64,000 bases of DNA from NCBI GenBank assembly GCA_039698075.1, contig JBDKTJ010000060.1, positions 62,001 to 126,000 of the forward strand, given 5' to 3'. Each line of letters begins with the position of its first letter. The stretch's first letter is position 1. The translations under genes were made by a program, and so were the position numbers. Below are positions 35,776-44,045 of this stretch, one piece after another. Below the pieces are notes generated by a model that worked only from the letters and a program-made list of their open reading frames with translations, was not told the DNA's origin and searched no databases. Origin of the DNA: JAJFVC01 sp039698075. Its GTDB lineage: Bacteria; Planctomycetota; Planctomycetia; Pirellulales; Thermoguttaceae.

Positions 35776-35999
35776 ACCACATCGAACTGCGAGTCGTCAC
35801 TGTCACGAACAACCCAGAAGCGTACCCGGAACACGCTGCGGCTTCAATACGCCACCCGTGGCTGATCCCCTATATCGAGGACGAGGTTGAAACTTTTGTC
35901 GTCGATCCGCATGAGGAGGGAGGCTTCTGGGGTGCTGACGAGTTCTTTGCGTGCGTCAACGTAACTCATTTCACTGTGGACCCGAGAGAGTTGAAGTAG
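35772..35999 (+). CDS. hypothetical protein, 75 aa
   Basis: A short acidic soluble protein (MNHIELRVVTVTNNPEAYPE) with a central His/Pro-rich stretch. It is supported by the overlap with the upstream frame and a 2-nt gap to the next gene. Confidence 0.5.
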   Translation: MNHIELRVVTVTNNPEAYPEHAAASIRHPWLIPYIEDEVETFVVDPHEEGGFWGADEFFACVNVTHFTVDPRELK

Positions 36000-36001
36000 C
36001 C

Positions 36002-36166
36002 GTGAAACTGTGTCCCGAGTGCCAGACGGCGCTCATCGAACGCAAGGGCGAGTACGTTCGCCCCGGAATCAAGATTGAAAACGCTTCGTGGGCCTATTGT
36101 CCAAGCTGTGGCTATGAAGCGATTCCAAAGTCCCTCAAGAAAGCTATTCGGCGAGTTAGGCGATGA
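36002..36166 (+). CDS. small zinc-ribbon protein, 54 aa
   Basis: GTG start; LCPECQ at the N-terminus and YCPSCGYEAIP near residue 35 make a two-knuckle zinc ribbon, followed by a basic tail (KSLKKAIRRVRR). It overlaps the radical-SAM-like gene by 4 nt. A nucleic-acid or partner-binding role is inferred. Confidence 0.5.
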   Translation: MKLCPECQTALIERKGEYVRPGIKIENASWAYCPSCGYEAIPKSLKKAIRRVRR

Positions 36167-36906
36167 TAAAACGAAATCCAAAACAAGATGGCTCCAACCT
36201 CTATGACTGCGTTCCGCAGGTCGGCCCTTGCCCCGTTGGCTGCAATCAGTGCTTCTACAACCGCCCCGGTGCGTTCTATGTGCCGATTGACCAACCCTCG
36301 ATCCCGACACCCGAGGAAGTGGGCGACGGCATCGTCCGCATGAATAGCGGCAACGACTCCAACAACCAGCGGGAGTTGGTCATCGAGACGGCCGCTCGGT
36401 ACAAGCACGCCTTTTTCAATACCAGCTTGCCGACCTTCGACTTCCCGCGCCCGGTCGTCTGGACAGCCAACCCGTGCGAAGAGCAGCCCGTGCGCATCCC
36501 GCCGGCGCTGGCGACTTCGACGCCGAAGAACCTCATGTTCGTCCGGCTCCGGGTTTCGAGTACGAATCTGCGGCACATCAAGCTGGCCGCCGATTGGTTT
36601 GCCATGAAGCACATCCCCGTGGTCCTCACGTTCATGGCCTACTACGAGGCGGAACCGCAGCCGCCGACCGATGTGCTCGCGGCCGTGGGCGGCCCGTGCT
36701 ATGAGTGGCGAGTTCGTCACATCAATTCCTACCACTGTCCAACAGCGGCTTTCATCCGGTACGTCCTGGGCATGTTCGACGGCAATCGGCTCGTCTCCTA
36801 CTGCGGCGCTTTCGACAACGAGGGCAACTGTACGCCGTACTGCCAGTTCTGCCGCAACTGCGAGACGTTTTACTACCAATCCATCAAGAGGATGCGGGGA
36901 GAATGA
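36163..36906 (+). CDS. radical-SAM-like Fe-S protein, 247 aa
   Basis: Near the N-terminus GPCPVGCNQCFYNRPGAFY contains CxxxCxxC, the signature that binds the catalytic 4Fe-4S cluster in radical SAM enzymes. The middle has alternating strands and helices as in a partial TIM barrel. A second Cys cluster at the C-terminus (NCTPYCQFCRNC) could hold another Fe-S centre. The substrate is unknown; phage radical SAM proteins can modify nucleotides, RNA or cofactors. The next gene overlaps by 4 nt and encodes a P-loop ATPase. Confidence 0.6.
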   Translation: MIKRNPKQDGSNLYDCVPQVGPCPVGCNQCFYNRPGAFYVPIDQPSIPTPEEVGDGIVRMNSGNDSNNQRELVIETAARYKHAFFNTSLPTFDFPRPVVWTANPCEEQPVRIPPALATSTPKNLMFVRLRVSSTNLRHIKLAADWFAMKHIPVVLTFMAYYEAEPQPPTDVLAAVGGPCYEWRVRHINSYHCPTAAFIRYVLGMFDGNRLVSYCGAFDNEGNCTPYCQFCRNCETFYYQSIKRMRGE

Positions 36907-37442
36907 GGATCAATTTCTATGGCGGGCCAGGCGTGGGGAAATCCACCCTGGCCGCTTTGACTTTTGGCTGGCTGCGCCAGATCGGTCAATCCGCTGAATT
37001 GGTCCAAGAGTGGATCAAGGATTGGGCCTACCTGGGCAAGCAGATGAAGTCCTTCGATCAGGTATACACCTTTGCCAGCCAGCTTCACACCGAAGACGTT
37101 CTGCTACAGGCCGGTGTCGAGTTCATTGTGACCGACAGCCCGGTCTATTTGCAGTGCATGTACGCATTGCACGAGAAGATGAAAGCGGCGAATGAGTTGT
37201 GGAAGATCGCCGCCCGCTTCGAGGAAGCCTATCCGTCGATCAACTTCCTTGTGCTCCGCGACCGAACGGTCCCCTATGAACAAGAGGGCCGCTACCAATC
37301 GTTGACGGACGCCAAAGAGATCGACCGCTTCATCGCCCTTTGCTTGAAGGATTGGCATGTCCCGGTCAAGACCGTGGGCACGGGCGACATCGACGTGATT
37401 CGTAATCACATCGACCGTCTGTTGCGCGAGAGGAAAGCCTAA
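36903..37442 (+). CDS. P-loop ATPase / nucleotide-kinase-like protein, 179 aa
   Basis: Walker A INFYGGPGVGKST begins at residue 3. VEFIVTDSPVY near 75 is a Walker B-like strand, and FLVLRDRTVPYEQEGRYQ resembles a lid of thymidylate-kinase-like or NadR-like kinases. It may phosphorylate a nucleotide or act with the upstream radical-SAM-like protein. The substrate cannot be set from sequence. Confidence 0.65.
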   Translation: MRINFYGGPGVGKSTLAALTFGWLRQIGQSAELVQEWIKDWAYLGKQMKSFDQVYTFASQLHTEDVLLQAGVEFIVTDSPVYLQCMYALHEKMKAANELWKIAARFEEAYPSINFLVLRDRTVPYEQEGRYQSLTDAKEIDRFIALCLKDWHVPVKTVGTGDIDVIRNHIDRLLRERKA

Positions 37443-37460
37443 TCTGCGAGGAACCCCACA

Positions 37461-37607
37461 ATGGGAGGAATTGTAACACTCATCATCAGTCTGCTCGCCG
37501 GCGCGGTCGTCGTGACCATGACCTGCGAGGCACCCGTAGCCATCGTCTGCGTATGCGGAATCGTAGCCGTGGCGGCGCTTATTGCCAAGGCCAAGGGAGT
37601 CTTCTAA
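37461..37607 (+). CDS. small membrane protein, 48 aa
   Basis: MGGIVTLIISLLAGAVVVTM begins the first of two hydrophobic spans separated by TCEAP; the second is Val/Ala/Cys-rich. Leader CTGCGAGGAACCCCACA. It shares one base with the next gene. Role unknown; small phage membrane peptides often affect superinfection or lysis. Confidence 0.5.
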   Translation: MGGIVTLIISLLAGAVVVTMTCEAPVAIVCVCGIVAVAALIAKAKGVF

Positions 37608-37774
37608 TGGATCGCACCACCATCCCCGAAGACGCCACGACAATCTCCGTCTTCCGAGACGGCACCGCGTTCTGCGCCGTTTACACGGAGTCGTTCGAGG
37701 ACATCCAGGAGTCGCCCTGCGGCTTTGGCGACACCAGAATCGAAGCCATCCAGAATCTTCTCGATTCTGATTAG
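37607..37774 (+). CDS. hypothetical acidic protein, 55 aa
   Basis: The ATG at 37607 overlaps the previous TAA (TAATG). The product resembles short phage proteins ending GDTRIEAIQNLLD, a HicB-like terminal helix pattern, but no HicA partner is seen nearby. Confidence 0.45.
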   Translation: MDRTTIPEDATTISVFRDGTAFCAVYTESFEDIQESPCGFGDTRIEAIQNLLDSD

Positions 37775-37780
37775 CCGCAA

Positions 37781-37814
37781 CTCTAATTCCGGTCCTACAG
37801 CTTGATTTCATTGT
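37781..37814 (+). promoter_or_regulatory. two-box element copy 4
   Basis: CTCTAATT (37781-37788), 13 nt, TTGATTTCATTGT (37802-37814). Overlapping arms CCTACA and TGTAGG could form a hairpin. It ends 57 nt before the RNA ligase ATG. Confidence 0.6.
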
Positions 37815-37871
37815 AGGGAAGGAACCGGAACTTGTTATCCCAACTCGTCAACTGTCTCAAACCCTGCGCCC

Positions 37872-39008
37872 ATGAGTGAAATAACCGTCACCATCGAACG
37901 AATTGAAGGCATCGAGCCGCATCCCAATGCGGACAAGCTGGAAATCGCCAAGGTTGCCGGCACACAGACCATCATTCTCAAGGATCAGTTTAAGGTCGGA
38001 GACCTGGTGGTCTACTTCCCGCCGGACATCTTAATCCCTGGTGAAGTCTCCGAGAAGCTGGGTGTGCAAAAGTACCTCAAGACCGCGCTCTACAGCGGAC
38101 TACGGGTGCCTTGTCGAGTGGCAGCCACACGGCTCCGTGGCGTCCCGAGCTATGGATTCGCTCAGCCGCTCAGCACCCTTGGCACAGTGAATCTGTCCAA
38201 GATTCATCCCGGCATGGACGTGACGGAACTGTTCCGTGGCTTGAAGTACGAGCCGCCGGTTCGCGTCGGCCGCAGCTACGGCGGCGGCACGGGCGAAGTC
38301 TGGGGTGGCTTGGCGTCCTCGCCGATCAAGTTCCACGAATACACGGACATTCAACACTACCGCAAGTATCGCTATCTGCTCCTGCCGGGGCAGATGGTGC
38401 GTGTCACGGAGAAGGTTCACGGAACCAACTCGCGGGTCGGCCTCTTGAAGGTGGACAATGAGTGGCAGTTTTACGCTGGCTCACATCACACCGCCCGCAA
38501 GAAGATCGACCCCGAGGGCCGCGAATCCGTCTACTGGCATCCCTTGGCTCTCGAAGGCGTGCTGCAACTGCTCACCGATCTGTGCGACGACGCGAACGGC
38601 GACCCGACGAATGACGTGATCTTCTTCGGCGAATTGTACGGCCCCGGCGTGCAGGACTTGGACTACGGGATTCCCGCAGGTGACATCGGCTGGCGGTTGT
38701 TCGACATCTCCGTCAACGGCCGGTATCTCAACTGGGGGCTGGTCCGGTTCTACTGCTCCCAGTACGGCGTCGAAACCGTCCCGCTTCTCTACGAAGGTCC
38801 GTTCGCTCCCGAACTGGTTGATGAGTTGACTTACGGCCCGACCAACGTGACGGCGACCGAGAACATCAAGTCACAGTTCAAGGGCCGCGAAGGAATCGTC
38901 ATCACGCCACTTGAAGAGACGGCGTGTTGCATTGGGCGGCTGATTCTCAAGTCGGTCAGCGCGGACTATTTGGACCGGAAGGGAGCCGAAGACAATGGCG
39001 ATGTTTAG
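37872..39008 (+). CDS. RNA ligase of the Rnl5 / DraRnl type, 378 aa
   Basis: An N-terminal OB-like domain (IEGIEPHPNADKLEIAKVAG, typical of the Deinococcus-type ligase) precedes a nucleotidyltransferase core with motif I EKVHGTNSR (Lys near 181), IFFGELYG near 253, and REGIVITP then LILKSVS for motifs IV and V. These enzymes seal nicked RNA, preferring 3'-OH RNA ends in duplexes. In a phage the expected role is repair of RNA cut by host nucleases. With the Ro/Y-RNA locus at 53.5-55.6 kb it suggests organised RNA maintenance. Confidence 0.8.
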   Translation: MSEITVTIERIEGIEPHPNADKLEIAKVAGTQTIILKDQFKVGDLVVYFPPDILIPGEVSEKLGVQKYLKTALYSGLRVPCRVAATRLRGVPSYGFAQPLSTLGTVNLSKIHPGMDVTELFRGLKYEPPVRVGRSYGGGTGEVWGGLASSPIKFHEYTDIQHYRKYRYLLLPGQMVRVTEKVHGTNSRVGLLKVDNEWQFYAGSHHTARKKIDPEGRESVYWHPLALEGVLQLLTDLCDDANGDPTNDVIFFGELYGPGVQDLDYGIPAGDIGWRLFDISVNGRYLNWGLVRFYCSQYGVETVPLLYEGPFAPELVDELTYGPTNVTATENIKSQFKGREGIVITPLEETACCIGRLILKSVSADYLDRKGAEDNGDV

Positions 39009-39522
39009 GCACAGTCTTGCAACGCTGGTGAAAGGTCTTCTGCTTTCGCAGGTCACCGTCCTCACCATCCCGTACATCGTCGGCGTGTGGTACAGCATGA
39101 CGAGCGACCGCTACTACGAACAGCAGTGGCTCAATCGCGCGATCGCCCACTGCAAGGCAATGCGGGCTGCGACCAACGACCCGGACCTGCAAGACATCTT
39201 GGACTACACCATCCGCCGCTACAACAAGATCGGTGGTTGGAACGTGGAGGTCATGCCGTGTTTCACGCCGCCTGATCTGTTGTTTCGTGATGTGCATGTC
39301 ATCGGCATCAACTGTCCGAACTGCCCCGGTATCACACTCGATCCTGACGTGTTGCGAATGCCGCTCGAAGACGGCACCATCGTCCTGATCCACGAGGCCA
39401 TGCACGACTATTGGCCCTACTGGGGTCACGGCCACATCAGCGACCGCGAGCGAAAGTTCTTTGAACTGTCGTACACGGTCATGTACCCACATCTCATGGA
39501 GAAGCCCAATGGCTCAAGGTGA
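38995..39522 (+). CDS. zincin-like metallopeptidase with N-terminal membrane anchor, 175 aa
   Basis: A hydrophobic N-terminal span (VKGLLLSQVTVLTIPYIVGV) suggests membrane anchoring or export. The motif IVLIHEAMHDYWPYWGHGH near 130 has HExxH with downstream His, the zinc-peptidase signature. A CPNCPG block lies before it. It overlaps the RNA ligase gene by 14 nt. A cell-envelope or regulatory protease role is possible. Confidence 0.6.
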   Translation: MAMFRHSLATLVKGLLLSQVTVLTIPYIVGVWYSMTSDRYYEQQWLNRAIAHCKAMRAATNDPDLQDILDYTIRRYNKIGGWNVEVMPCFTPPDLLFRDVHVIGINCPNCPGITLDPDVLRMPLEDGTIVLIHEAMHDYWPYWGHGHISDRERKFFELSYTVMYPHLMEKPNGSR

Positions 39523-39679
39523 TTTCACAAAACAAGAAGCGCGGCAGACTCTCGAAGCCGTGGACGAGATGTTCAAGGCCCTCCCGAAGTCCAAGCAGAT
39601 GAACTACCTCGGGCATCTCAACGACATCTGCCTCTTCCTCGGCGCGTGTATCAAGAACTGTCCCGACGAGGCAGAATAA
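39509..39679 (+). CDS. hypothetical protein, 56 aa
   Basis: A short helical protein (MAQGDFTKQEARQTLEAVDE) joined by overlap to both neighbours (13 nt upstream, one base downstream). No motif. Confidence 0.5.
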   Translation: MAQGDFTKQEARQTLEAVDEMFKALPKSKQMNYLGHLNDICLFLGACIKNCPDEAE

Positions 39680-40329
39680 TGGCAAGTCCACTCAGCGTCA
39701 ATCGCAACAACTACCGCGAGAATCCGAAGAGGAGCGACATCTACACGCCACCCGGCGTGGCGAGCTTCCTCTACGAGACGCTGCGTATGGCCTCGCCGCT
39801 CAAACGCCGTGGCGGCCCTTCGGCCGGCGGCGGCCGTTGCGTCCGCAACTTCGCCACGATCCTGGACCCGGCCATCGGCACAGGCCAGTTGACGCAACCG
39901 TGGTGGGACGCCGGCCACACAATTATCGGCTGTGACATCGTAAGCAAGCGGGCCGAGTGCCACAAGTATTATCACAGCCGCTACGAAGACCTGGAAAAGA
40001 TCGAGTGGACGCCCGGCCTCGTGGTATGCAATGCACCTTTCAACGGAGCCGCTGGCCGCAAGCTGTACCCGGAAGTCTTCCTCGAACACACGTTCAAGTT
40101 GTTCGGCATCCACCAGCCCATCGTGCTGTTTACGCCGATGGGGATGCGGCTGAACCAACGCCGCAAGAGTTCCCGCTGGCGGTCGCTGCGCGACTGCGGG
40201 GCCGAGTTGACGAGCATCATTTCCTTACCGCTCGACATCTTCCCCGGCGTCGAGTTTCACTCGGAAATCCTGATGTTCAATCTGCGAGGCGTCAAGCCTC
40301 ACTACTTCCTCCCGGAGAACGCATTGTGA
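39679..40329 (+). CDS. SAM-dependent DNA methyltransferase-like protein, 216 aa
   Basis: DIYTPPGVASFLYETL and ILDPAIGTGQLTQPWW (motif I-like) resemble the start of N6-adenine methylases. VVCNAPFNG near 116 takes the place of the NPPY catalytic motif, with Ala and Phe changes. It may be a divergent adenine methylase or an RNA methylase. It overlaps the aldolase gene by 4 nt. Confidence 0.65.
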   Translation: MASPLSVNRNNYRENPKRSDIYTPPGVASFLYETLRMASPLKRRGGPSAGGGRCVRNFATILDPAIGTGQLTQPWWDAGHTIIGCDIVSKRAECHKYYHSRYEDLEKIEWTPGLVVCNAPFNGAAGRKLYPEVFLEHTFKLFGIHQPIVLFTPMGMRLNQRRKSSRWRSLRDCGAELTSIISLPLDIFPGVEFHSEILMFNLRGVKPHYFLPENAL

Positions 40330-40985
40330 ACTACACCCGCGAGCAACTTCTACGGACGCTGGACGTGGCCGTTCTCCGGCCGAACGCAACCGTCTCCGAG
40401 ATTATGACGACGGCCCGCGCCGCTGACCGTCTCGGCCTTGCGTCGGTTTGCGTGAATCCGATCAACGTGAAGATTGCGACCGGCATCTGCAAGCGTGTCT
40501 GTTCAGTTGTCGGCTTCCCGCACGGCAACACCTACCCCGTCGTGAAGGTGCAAGAAGCAGGCTACGCCGTCGTCGAAGGCGCACGCGAGATCGACTTTGT
40601 GCTCAACTACGGCCGTTTCCTCTCCGGCGACTTGGGCACCGTGGAGCAGGAGATCAAGTACCTGACGAAGCTGTGCAAGCCGCGCGGCATCGTTCTCAAA
40701 GCCATTCTCGAAACGTGCTACCTCACGCCGCCGCAGATCGACGAATTGTGCAAGCTGTGTGTGGCTGGCGGCGTGGACTTCGTGAAGACATCGACTGGTT
40801 TCGGCGACGGCGGCGCGACCGCCGGGGCCGTGGCCGTGATGCTCAATGCCGTGAAGGGCAGCAACGTCCAGGTCAAGGCCAGCGGCGGCATCTCGACTTA
40901 CGAGGATGCCTGCAAGTTCCTTGATATGGGCTGCACCCGGCTGGGCGTCGGCTACACGAAATGGGAGGGCATTCTACCGCGATGA
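40326..40985 (+). CDS. deoC: deoxyribose-phosphate aldolase
   Basis: GTG start; 219 aa, the usual length for the family. The Schiff-base Lys is in FVKTSTGFG near 153, the second Lys in VKASGGIST near 182, and the Asp in EIDFVLNYG near 89. The enzyme cleaves 2-deoxyribose-5-phosphate to glyceraldehyde-3-phosphate and acetaldehyde, or runs in reverse. In a phage it may recycle deoxyribose released from host DNA, consistent with the nucleotidase and deoxyribosyltransferase-like genes here. Confidence 0.88.
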   Translation: MNYTREQLLRTLDVAVLRPNATVSEIMTTARAADRLGLASVCVNPINVKIATGICKRVCSVVGFPHGNTYPVVKVQEAGYAVVEGAREIDFVLNYGRFLSGDLGTVEQEIKYLTKLCKPRGIVLKAILETCYLTPPQIDELCKLCVAGGVDFVKTSTGFGDGGATAGAVAVMLNAVKGSNVQVKASGGISTYEDACKFLDMGCTRLGVGYTKWEGILPR

Positions 40986-41368
40986 TACTGCCAGACGCCT
41001 TCCTCATTCTCCAACGAGACATCGACTACCAAGGGAAGCCGATACGCGAGACCGAAGTGATTCATCCTTCGGGCTTCTACTGTTCGTGGCTCGCCCCGAT
41101 CTACGACGACCCCCAGGAAACCGCACGCCAAGCCAGTTACTACGAAGAGGGCTTTTGGAACTGCGGCGTCTTCCTTCGTTTCCCCGAATTACTCGACCCA
41201 ACGATCCCGACGGCCGTTTGGGTTCAATTCCGTGATCTCACCGAGAACGCTTTCCAGCGTTATCAGAAGCGAGGAGACCACTCAGAAGAGGCGACCAATG
41301 ACATGATCGCGCAGTTCCGCGACATCCTGGACGCTCTGTTGACGCTGCCAGAAGGGACAAAGGTATGA
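40982..41368 (+). CDS. hypothetical protein, 128 aa
   Basis: Starts MILPDAFLILQRDIDYQGK, overlapping the aldolase stop by 4 nt. It is soluble and acidic with a C-terminal helix. Its layout (short strand-rich start, FWNCGVFLRFPELL centre) parallels the 114-aa protein at 25463, so the two may be distant paralogues. Confidence 0.5.
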   Translation: MILPDAFLILQRDIDYQGKPIRETEVIHPSGFYCSWLAPIYDDPQETARQASYYEEGFWNCGVFLRFPELLDPTIPTAVWVQFRDLTENAFQRYQKRGDHSEEATNDMIAQFRDILDALLTLPEGTKV

Positions 41369-41967
41369 AGCGCAAAATGAATCGCCTTGCAATGAATCGA
41401 GGCTATCTGTGTGGGGCGATGGACCGTGTGACTGACGGCGGCGTCGGTTGGCGTCAAGACCTGATCGACTCGTTGAAAGAGTTGAAAATCCTCTGGCTTG
41501 ATCCGTGCCGCAAGCCCATCAACATCGGCGTGGAAGACTTGGAGAATCGTGCCCTCCGGCGTAAGGCCAAGGAAGCCGGCGACTTCGAGTTCATCCGGTC
41601 CCAGATGAAGCAAATTCGCCCCGTCGATCTGCGCATGGTGGACATCGCGGACTTCCTTGTCGTGAACCTGGACTTGGATGTTCATGCGACGGGCACTTAC
41701 GAGGAGTTGTTCTGGGCAAATCGAATGAAGAAGCCCGTCATTGTCCGTGTGCATCAAGGCGTCGAACACACGCCGGATTGGCTCTTCGGAACTTTGCCCT
41801 TCGAGATGATTTTCTCGACGTGGGACGAAGTGAAGGCTTACTTGCAACACATCGCGCACGATCCGGTCATCGACCGGCTTAACCGCTGGTACTTCTTCCA
41901 GTTCACCGGCGAAAACGTCGTCGAACGCGACACCCCGAACAAGAAGAAGGTCACGCGGAAGAAATGA
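41365..41967 (+). CDS. nucleoside 2-deoxyribosyltransferase-like protein, 200 aa
   Basis: YLCGAMDRVTDGGVGWR then LKILWLDPCRKP match the start of the N-deoxyribosyltransferase fold; VDIADFLVVNLDLD and GTYEELFWANRMKKPVIV supply the later Asp/Glu and conserved strand. Such enzymes swap bases on deoxynucleosides or hydrolyse dNMPs, and in phages they may serve unusual-base synthesis. The C-terminus is Lys-rich. It overlaps neighbours on both sides by 4 nt. Confidence 0.7.
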   Translation: MKRKMNRLAMNRGYLCGAMDRVTDGGVGWRQDLIDSLKELKILWLDPCRKPINIGVEDLENRALRRKAKEAGDFEFIRSQMKQIRPVDLRMVDIADFLVVNLDLDVHATGTYEELFWANRMKKPVIVRVHQGVEHTPDWLFGTLPFEMIFSTWDEVKAYLQHIAHDPVIDRLNRWYFFQFTGENVVERDTPNKKKVTRKK

Positions 41968-42209
41968 AACCCGATCCCAGCACTCGCAAACGCTCCCTCA
42001 TCAAGGGCTTGTCCTTTGAGATCATCAGCAACGTCGCCGGCTTCGCCTTGGCTTACGCATGGTTTGGTGATTTCGGGAACTGCCTTTTGTTCACCGGCGT
42101 CTGTTTCGCCATGAAGCTGGTGATCTTTTACTACCACGAAAGATTCTGGCACCAGTTCACCTGGGGAAAGAAGAAGCATGACCCTACTACAACAGTGGCA
42201 AGAATGTGA
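41964..42209 (+). CDS. DUF2061-like membrane protein, 81 aa
   Basis: RKRSLIKGLSFEIISNVAGF then two membrane spans and FYYHERFWHQFTWGKK match the DUF2061 plan (Lys-rich N-terminus, two helices, HERxW motif). Inner-membrane location is likely. Function is unknown. Confidence 0.65.
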   Translation: MKPDPSTRKRSLIKGLSFEIISNVAGFALAYAWFGDFGNCLLFTGVCFAMKLVIFYYHERFWHQFTWGKKKHDPTTTVARM

Positions 42210-42309
42210 ATGTCAAGGCACGCTCCCGCCGGGAGTCATGCCGTCGTGGGACGAATGCAGCCCCGAGACCCAGGCACTCATCCTGGTTTACGCCCAATTA
42301 GCGAGTTGA
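42178..42309 (+). CDS. hypothetical peptide, 43 aa
   Basis: MTLLQQWQECECQGTLPPGV begins this Cys- and Gln-containing peptide, which overlaps the DUF2061-like gene by 32 nt and stops 2 nt before the next ATG. Position and codon quality support it modestly. Confidence 0.4.
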   Translation: MTLLQQWQECECQGTLPPGVMPSWDECSPETQALILVYAQLAS

Positions 42310-42311
42310 CC

Positions 42312-42530
42312 ATGAACGAGACGGTTGAAGCGTTGGAACGGCTCAACAAAGCCTTTGCGAAAGCGAGGAAAGAGATGGTGGCATTCAACAAGGTGCTTCG
42401 CCAAGAGCGGCGTCATGCGTTGGTCCAACTCATCAAGACCGGCATCACCAACACCCTCATCGCTTTCTTCGCCGGAGCCGGCACGGCACTGATGATCGTC
42501 ACCCTTCTGAAACTCTTTGGAGTCCTCTAA
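42312..42530 (+). CDS. small membrane-anchored protein, 72 aa
   Basis: The N-terminal 40 residues are a charged coiled coil (NETVEALERLNKAFAKARK). The C-terminus is one hydrophobic span (LIAFFAGAGTALMIVTLLKL). This tail-anchored plan resembles spanin or holin accessory proteins, but no lysis gene is adjacent. Confidence 0.5.
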   Translation: MNETVEALERLNKAFAKARKEMVAFNKVLRQERRHALVQLIKTGITNTLIAFFAGAGTALMIVTLLKLFGVL

Positions 42531-42558
42531 TTCCGGCCGTGCATGTTGATTTCATTGT
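42525..42558 (+). promoter_or_regulatory. two-box element copy 5, abutting an ATG
   Basis: CTCTAATT (42525-42532), 13 nt, TTGATTTCATTGT (42546-42558), then ATG at 42559. If the element is a promoter, the transcript would be leaderless or begin within a few bases of the start codon, which fixes a likely +1. Confidence 0.6.
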
Positions 42559-43047
42559 ATGGGAGAACCCGTTGTCATAGCCGTCACCGCTGACGAGATC
42601 GCACAAGCGACCTTTGTTGCCAATATGCAACAGATCGTGCGCGAGGCGTCCGCGATGTTTAGCTTGAACCCGAAAGAGGCGTGCAAGATGGAACCGATCC
42701 GTCGTCCGAAACTGCCCCGCCGCAACGAGAAATGCCCGTGCGGAAGCGGCTTGAAGGCTAAGAACTGCTGCCTGCCCCAGATGAAGGCCCTGGCCTCCAT
42801 ACCACCTGACGTGCGGCGGCAGATCATCGTCAACCGCATCCTTCGGCGGCAGGCGACTCCGTTGCCCGCCGTGCCGGAGAACCTTGCGAAGCTGAACGGC
42901 GCAGGCGTCATCCAATTCGACGGCGGTTCCGTGACCGTTGACGGCATAACCGTCCCGCTGCAAAGCGGCGAGATCACGGTCAACGCCACGTTGCCCGAGT
43001 CGGAGCCGACACCCGAAACCGAATCCACCACTGAGACCATCGTATGA
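42559..43047 (+). CDS. SEC-C motif protein, 162 aa
   Basis: RRNEKCPCGSGLKAKNCC near residue 55 is the SEC-C zinc motif found at the C-terminus of SecA and in many accessory proteins, where it mediates protein contacts. The remainder is a helical N-terminus and a Thr/Glu-rich C-terminus. The ATG directly follows element copy 5, with no Shine-Dalgarno space; no alternative start is close by. Confidence 0.65.
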   Translation: MGEPVVIAVTADEIAQATFVANMQQIVREASAMFSLNPKEACKMEPIRRPKLPRRNEKCPCGSGLKAKNCCLPQMKALASIPPDVRRQIIVNRILRRQATPLPAVPENLAKLNGAGVIQFDGGSVTVDGITVPLQSGEITVNATLPESEPTPETESTTETIV

Positions 43048-44045
43048 GAATCCCGAAAGCCCTTAGCTACTCTGCGCTCGCCCTCTGGGAAAAGAACCCG
43101 GACGACTTTTACACAAAGTACCTGTCACCGCATTCGCCCCCACGGGAGCCACAGACGCCGCCAATGTCCGTGGGATCGTCTTTCGACGCCTACGTGAAAG
43201 CCGACTTGCACGCCGCGCTCTTCGGAGCCGGCGCTAACCCGAAGTTCGCATTCCAAGCGATCTTCGAGGATCAAGTCGAGCCGCAGTGTCGTGACTTCGC
43301 ATTGACAGCCGGCAAGGTCGTGTACGACGCCTACAAGGTCGCCGGGGCCTACGACGCCCTGCTGGCCGAGTTGCAGAAGTCCGTCGAGCCGCCACGTTTC
43401 GAGTTCAAGATCGACGGCACCATCGGCGGCGCGCCCTTTACGGGCAAGCCGGACTGCCGCTTCGTTCTCGATCTGGGCGAAGGCCGCATCCACTGCATCT
43501 ATGACTGGAAAGTCCACGGCTACTGCGGCAAGTACAACACGTCGCCGAGCAAAGGCTACATGGTTTGCCTGGACGGTTTCACGGCCGCCAAGCCGAGCAA
43601 GAGCCACGGCAAGGAACACTCGGCATACCTTGCCTTCAACTTCCGTGGCATGACGATCAACTCCGGTTACATGGAGTTTTGCAGCAATGAATACGCGGAT
43701 CAGCTTAGCCTCTACGGCTGGCTTCTCGGCGAGAAGGTAGGCGACGAAAACGTCGTCTGCGGCATTGAAGAGATGTGTGCCAAATACATGGGCGAAGGCG
43801 AAGCACCCACACTCCGCTACGCCCGCCATCGCGGCCGGGTGAAGAGCGACTATCAAGTCGCACTCGAAGTCCGCGTGAGGAAGTGCTGGGATGCCATCCA
43901 AAGTGGCGTCATCTTTCCTGGCTTGTCGCCGGAAGACAACAAGGCACGTTTCGAGGTTCTGGATCAAGCCTATGCCGCTTCGTTGTCGGACGGCACCGAA
44001 CTTGGCGGCTGGTTCCAGGAAGTCACGAAAGCCCCGAGGTTCTGA
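43044..44045 (+). CDS. PD-(D/E)XK (RecB/Cas4-like) nuclease, 333 aa
   Basis: LSYSALALWEKNPDDFYTKY opens like RecB-family exonucleases. GKPDCRFVLDLGEGRIHCIYDWKV near 133-157 gives the PD and D-x-K catalytic residues, and YADQLSLYGWLLGE near 225 is motif IV with Gln and Tyr. A Cas4-type Fe-S cluster is not evident. It likely resects DNA ends in phage recombination or host DNA breakdown. The start overlaps the SEC-C gene by 4 nt. Confidence 0.75.
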   Translation: MRIPKALSYSALALWEKNPDDFYTKYLSPHSPPREPQTPPMSVGSSFDAYVKADLHAALFGAGANPKFAFQAIFEDQVEPQCRDFALTAGKVVYDAYKVAGAYDALLAELQKSVEPPRFEFKIDGTIGGAPFTGKPDCRFVLDLGEGRIHCIYDWKVHGYCGKYNTSPSKGYMVCLDGFTAAKPSKSHGKEHSAYLAFNFRGMTINSGYMEFCSNEYADQLSLYGWLLGEKVGDENVVCGIEEMCAKYMGEGEAPTLRYARHRGRVKSDYQVALEVRVRKCWDAIQSGVIFPGLSPEDNKARFEVLDQAYAASLSDGTELGGWFQEVTKAPRF

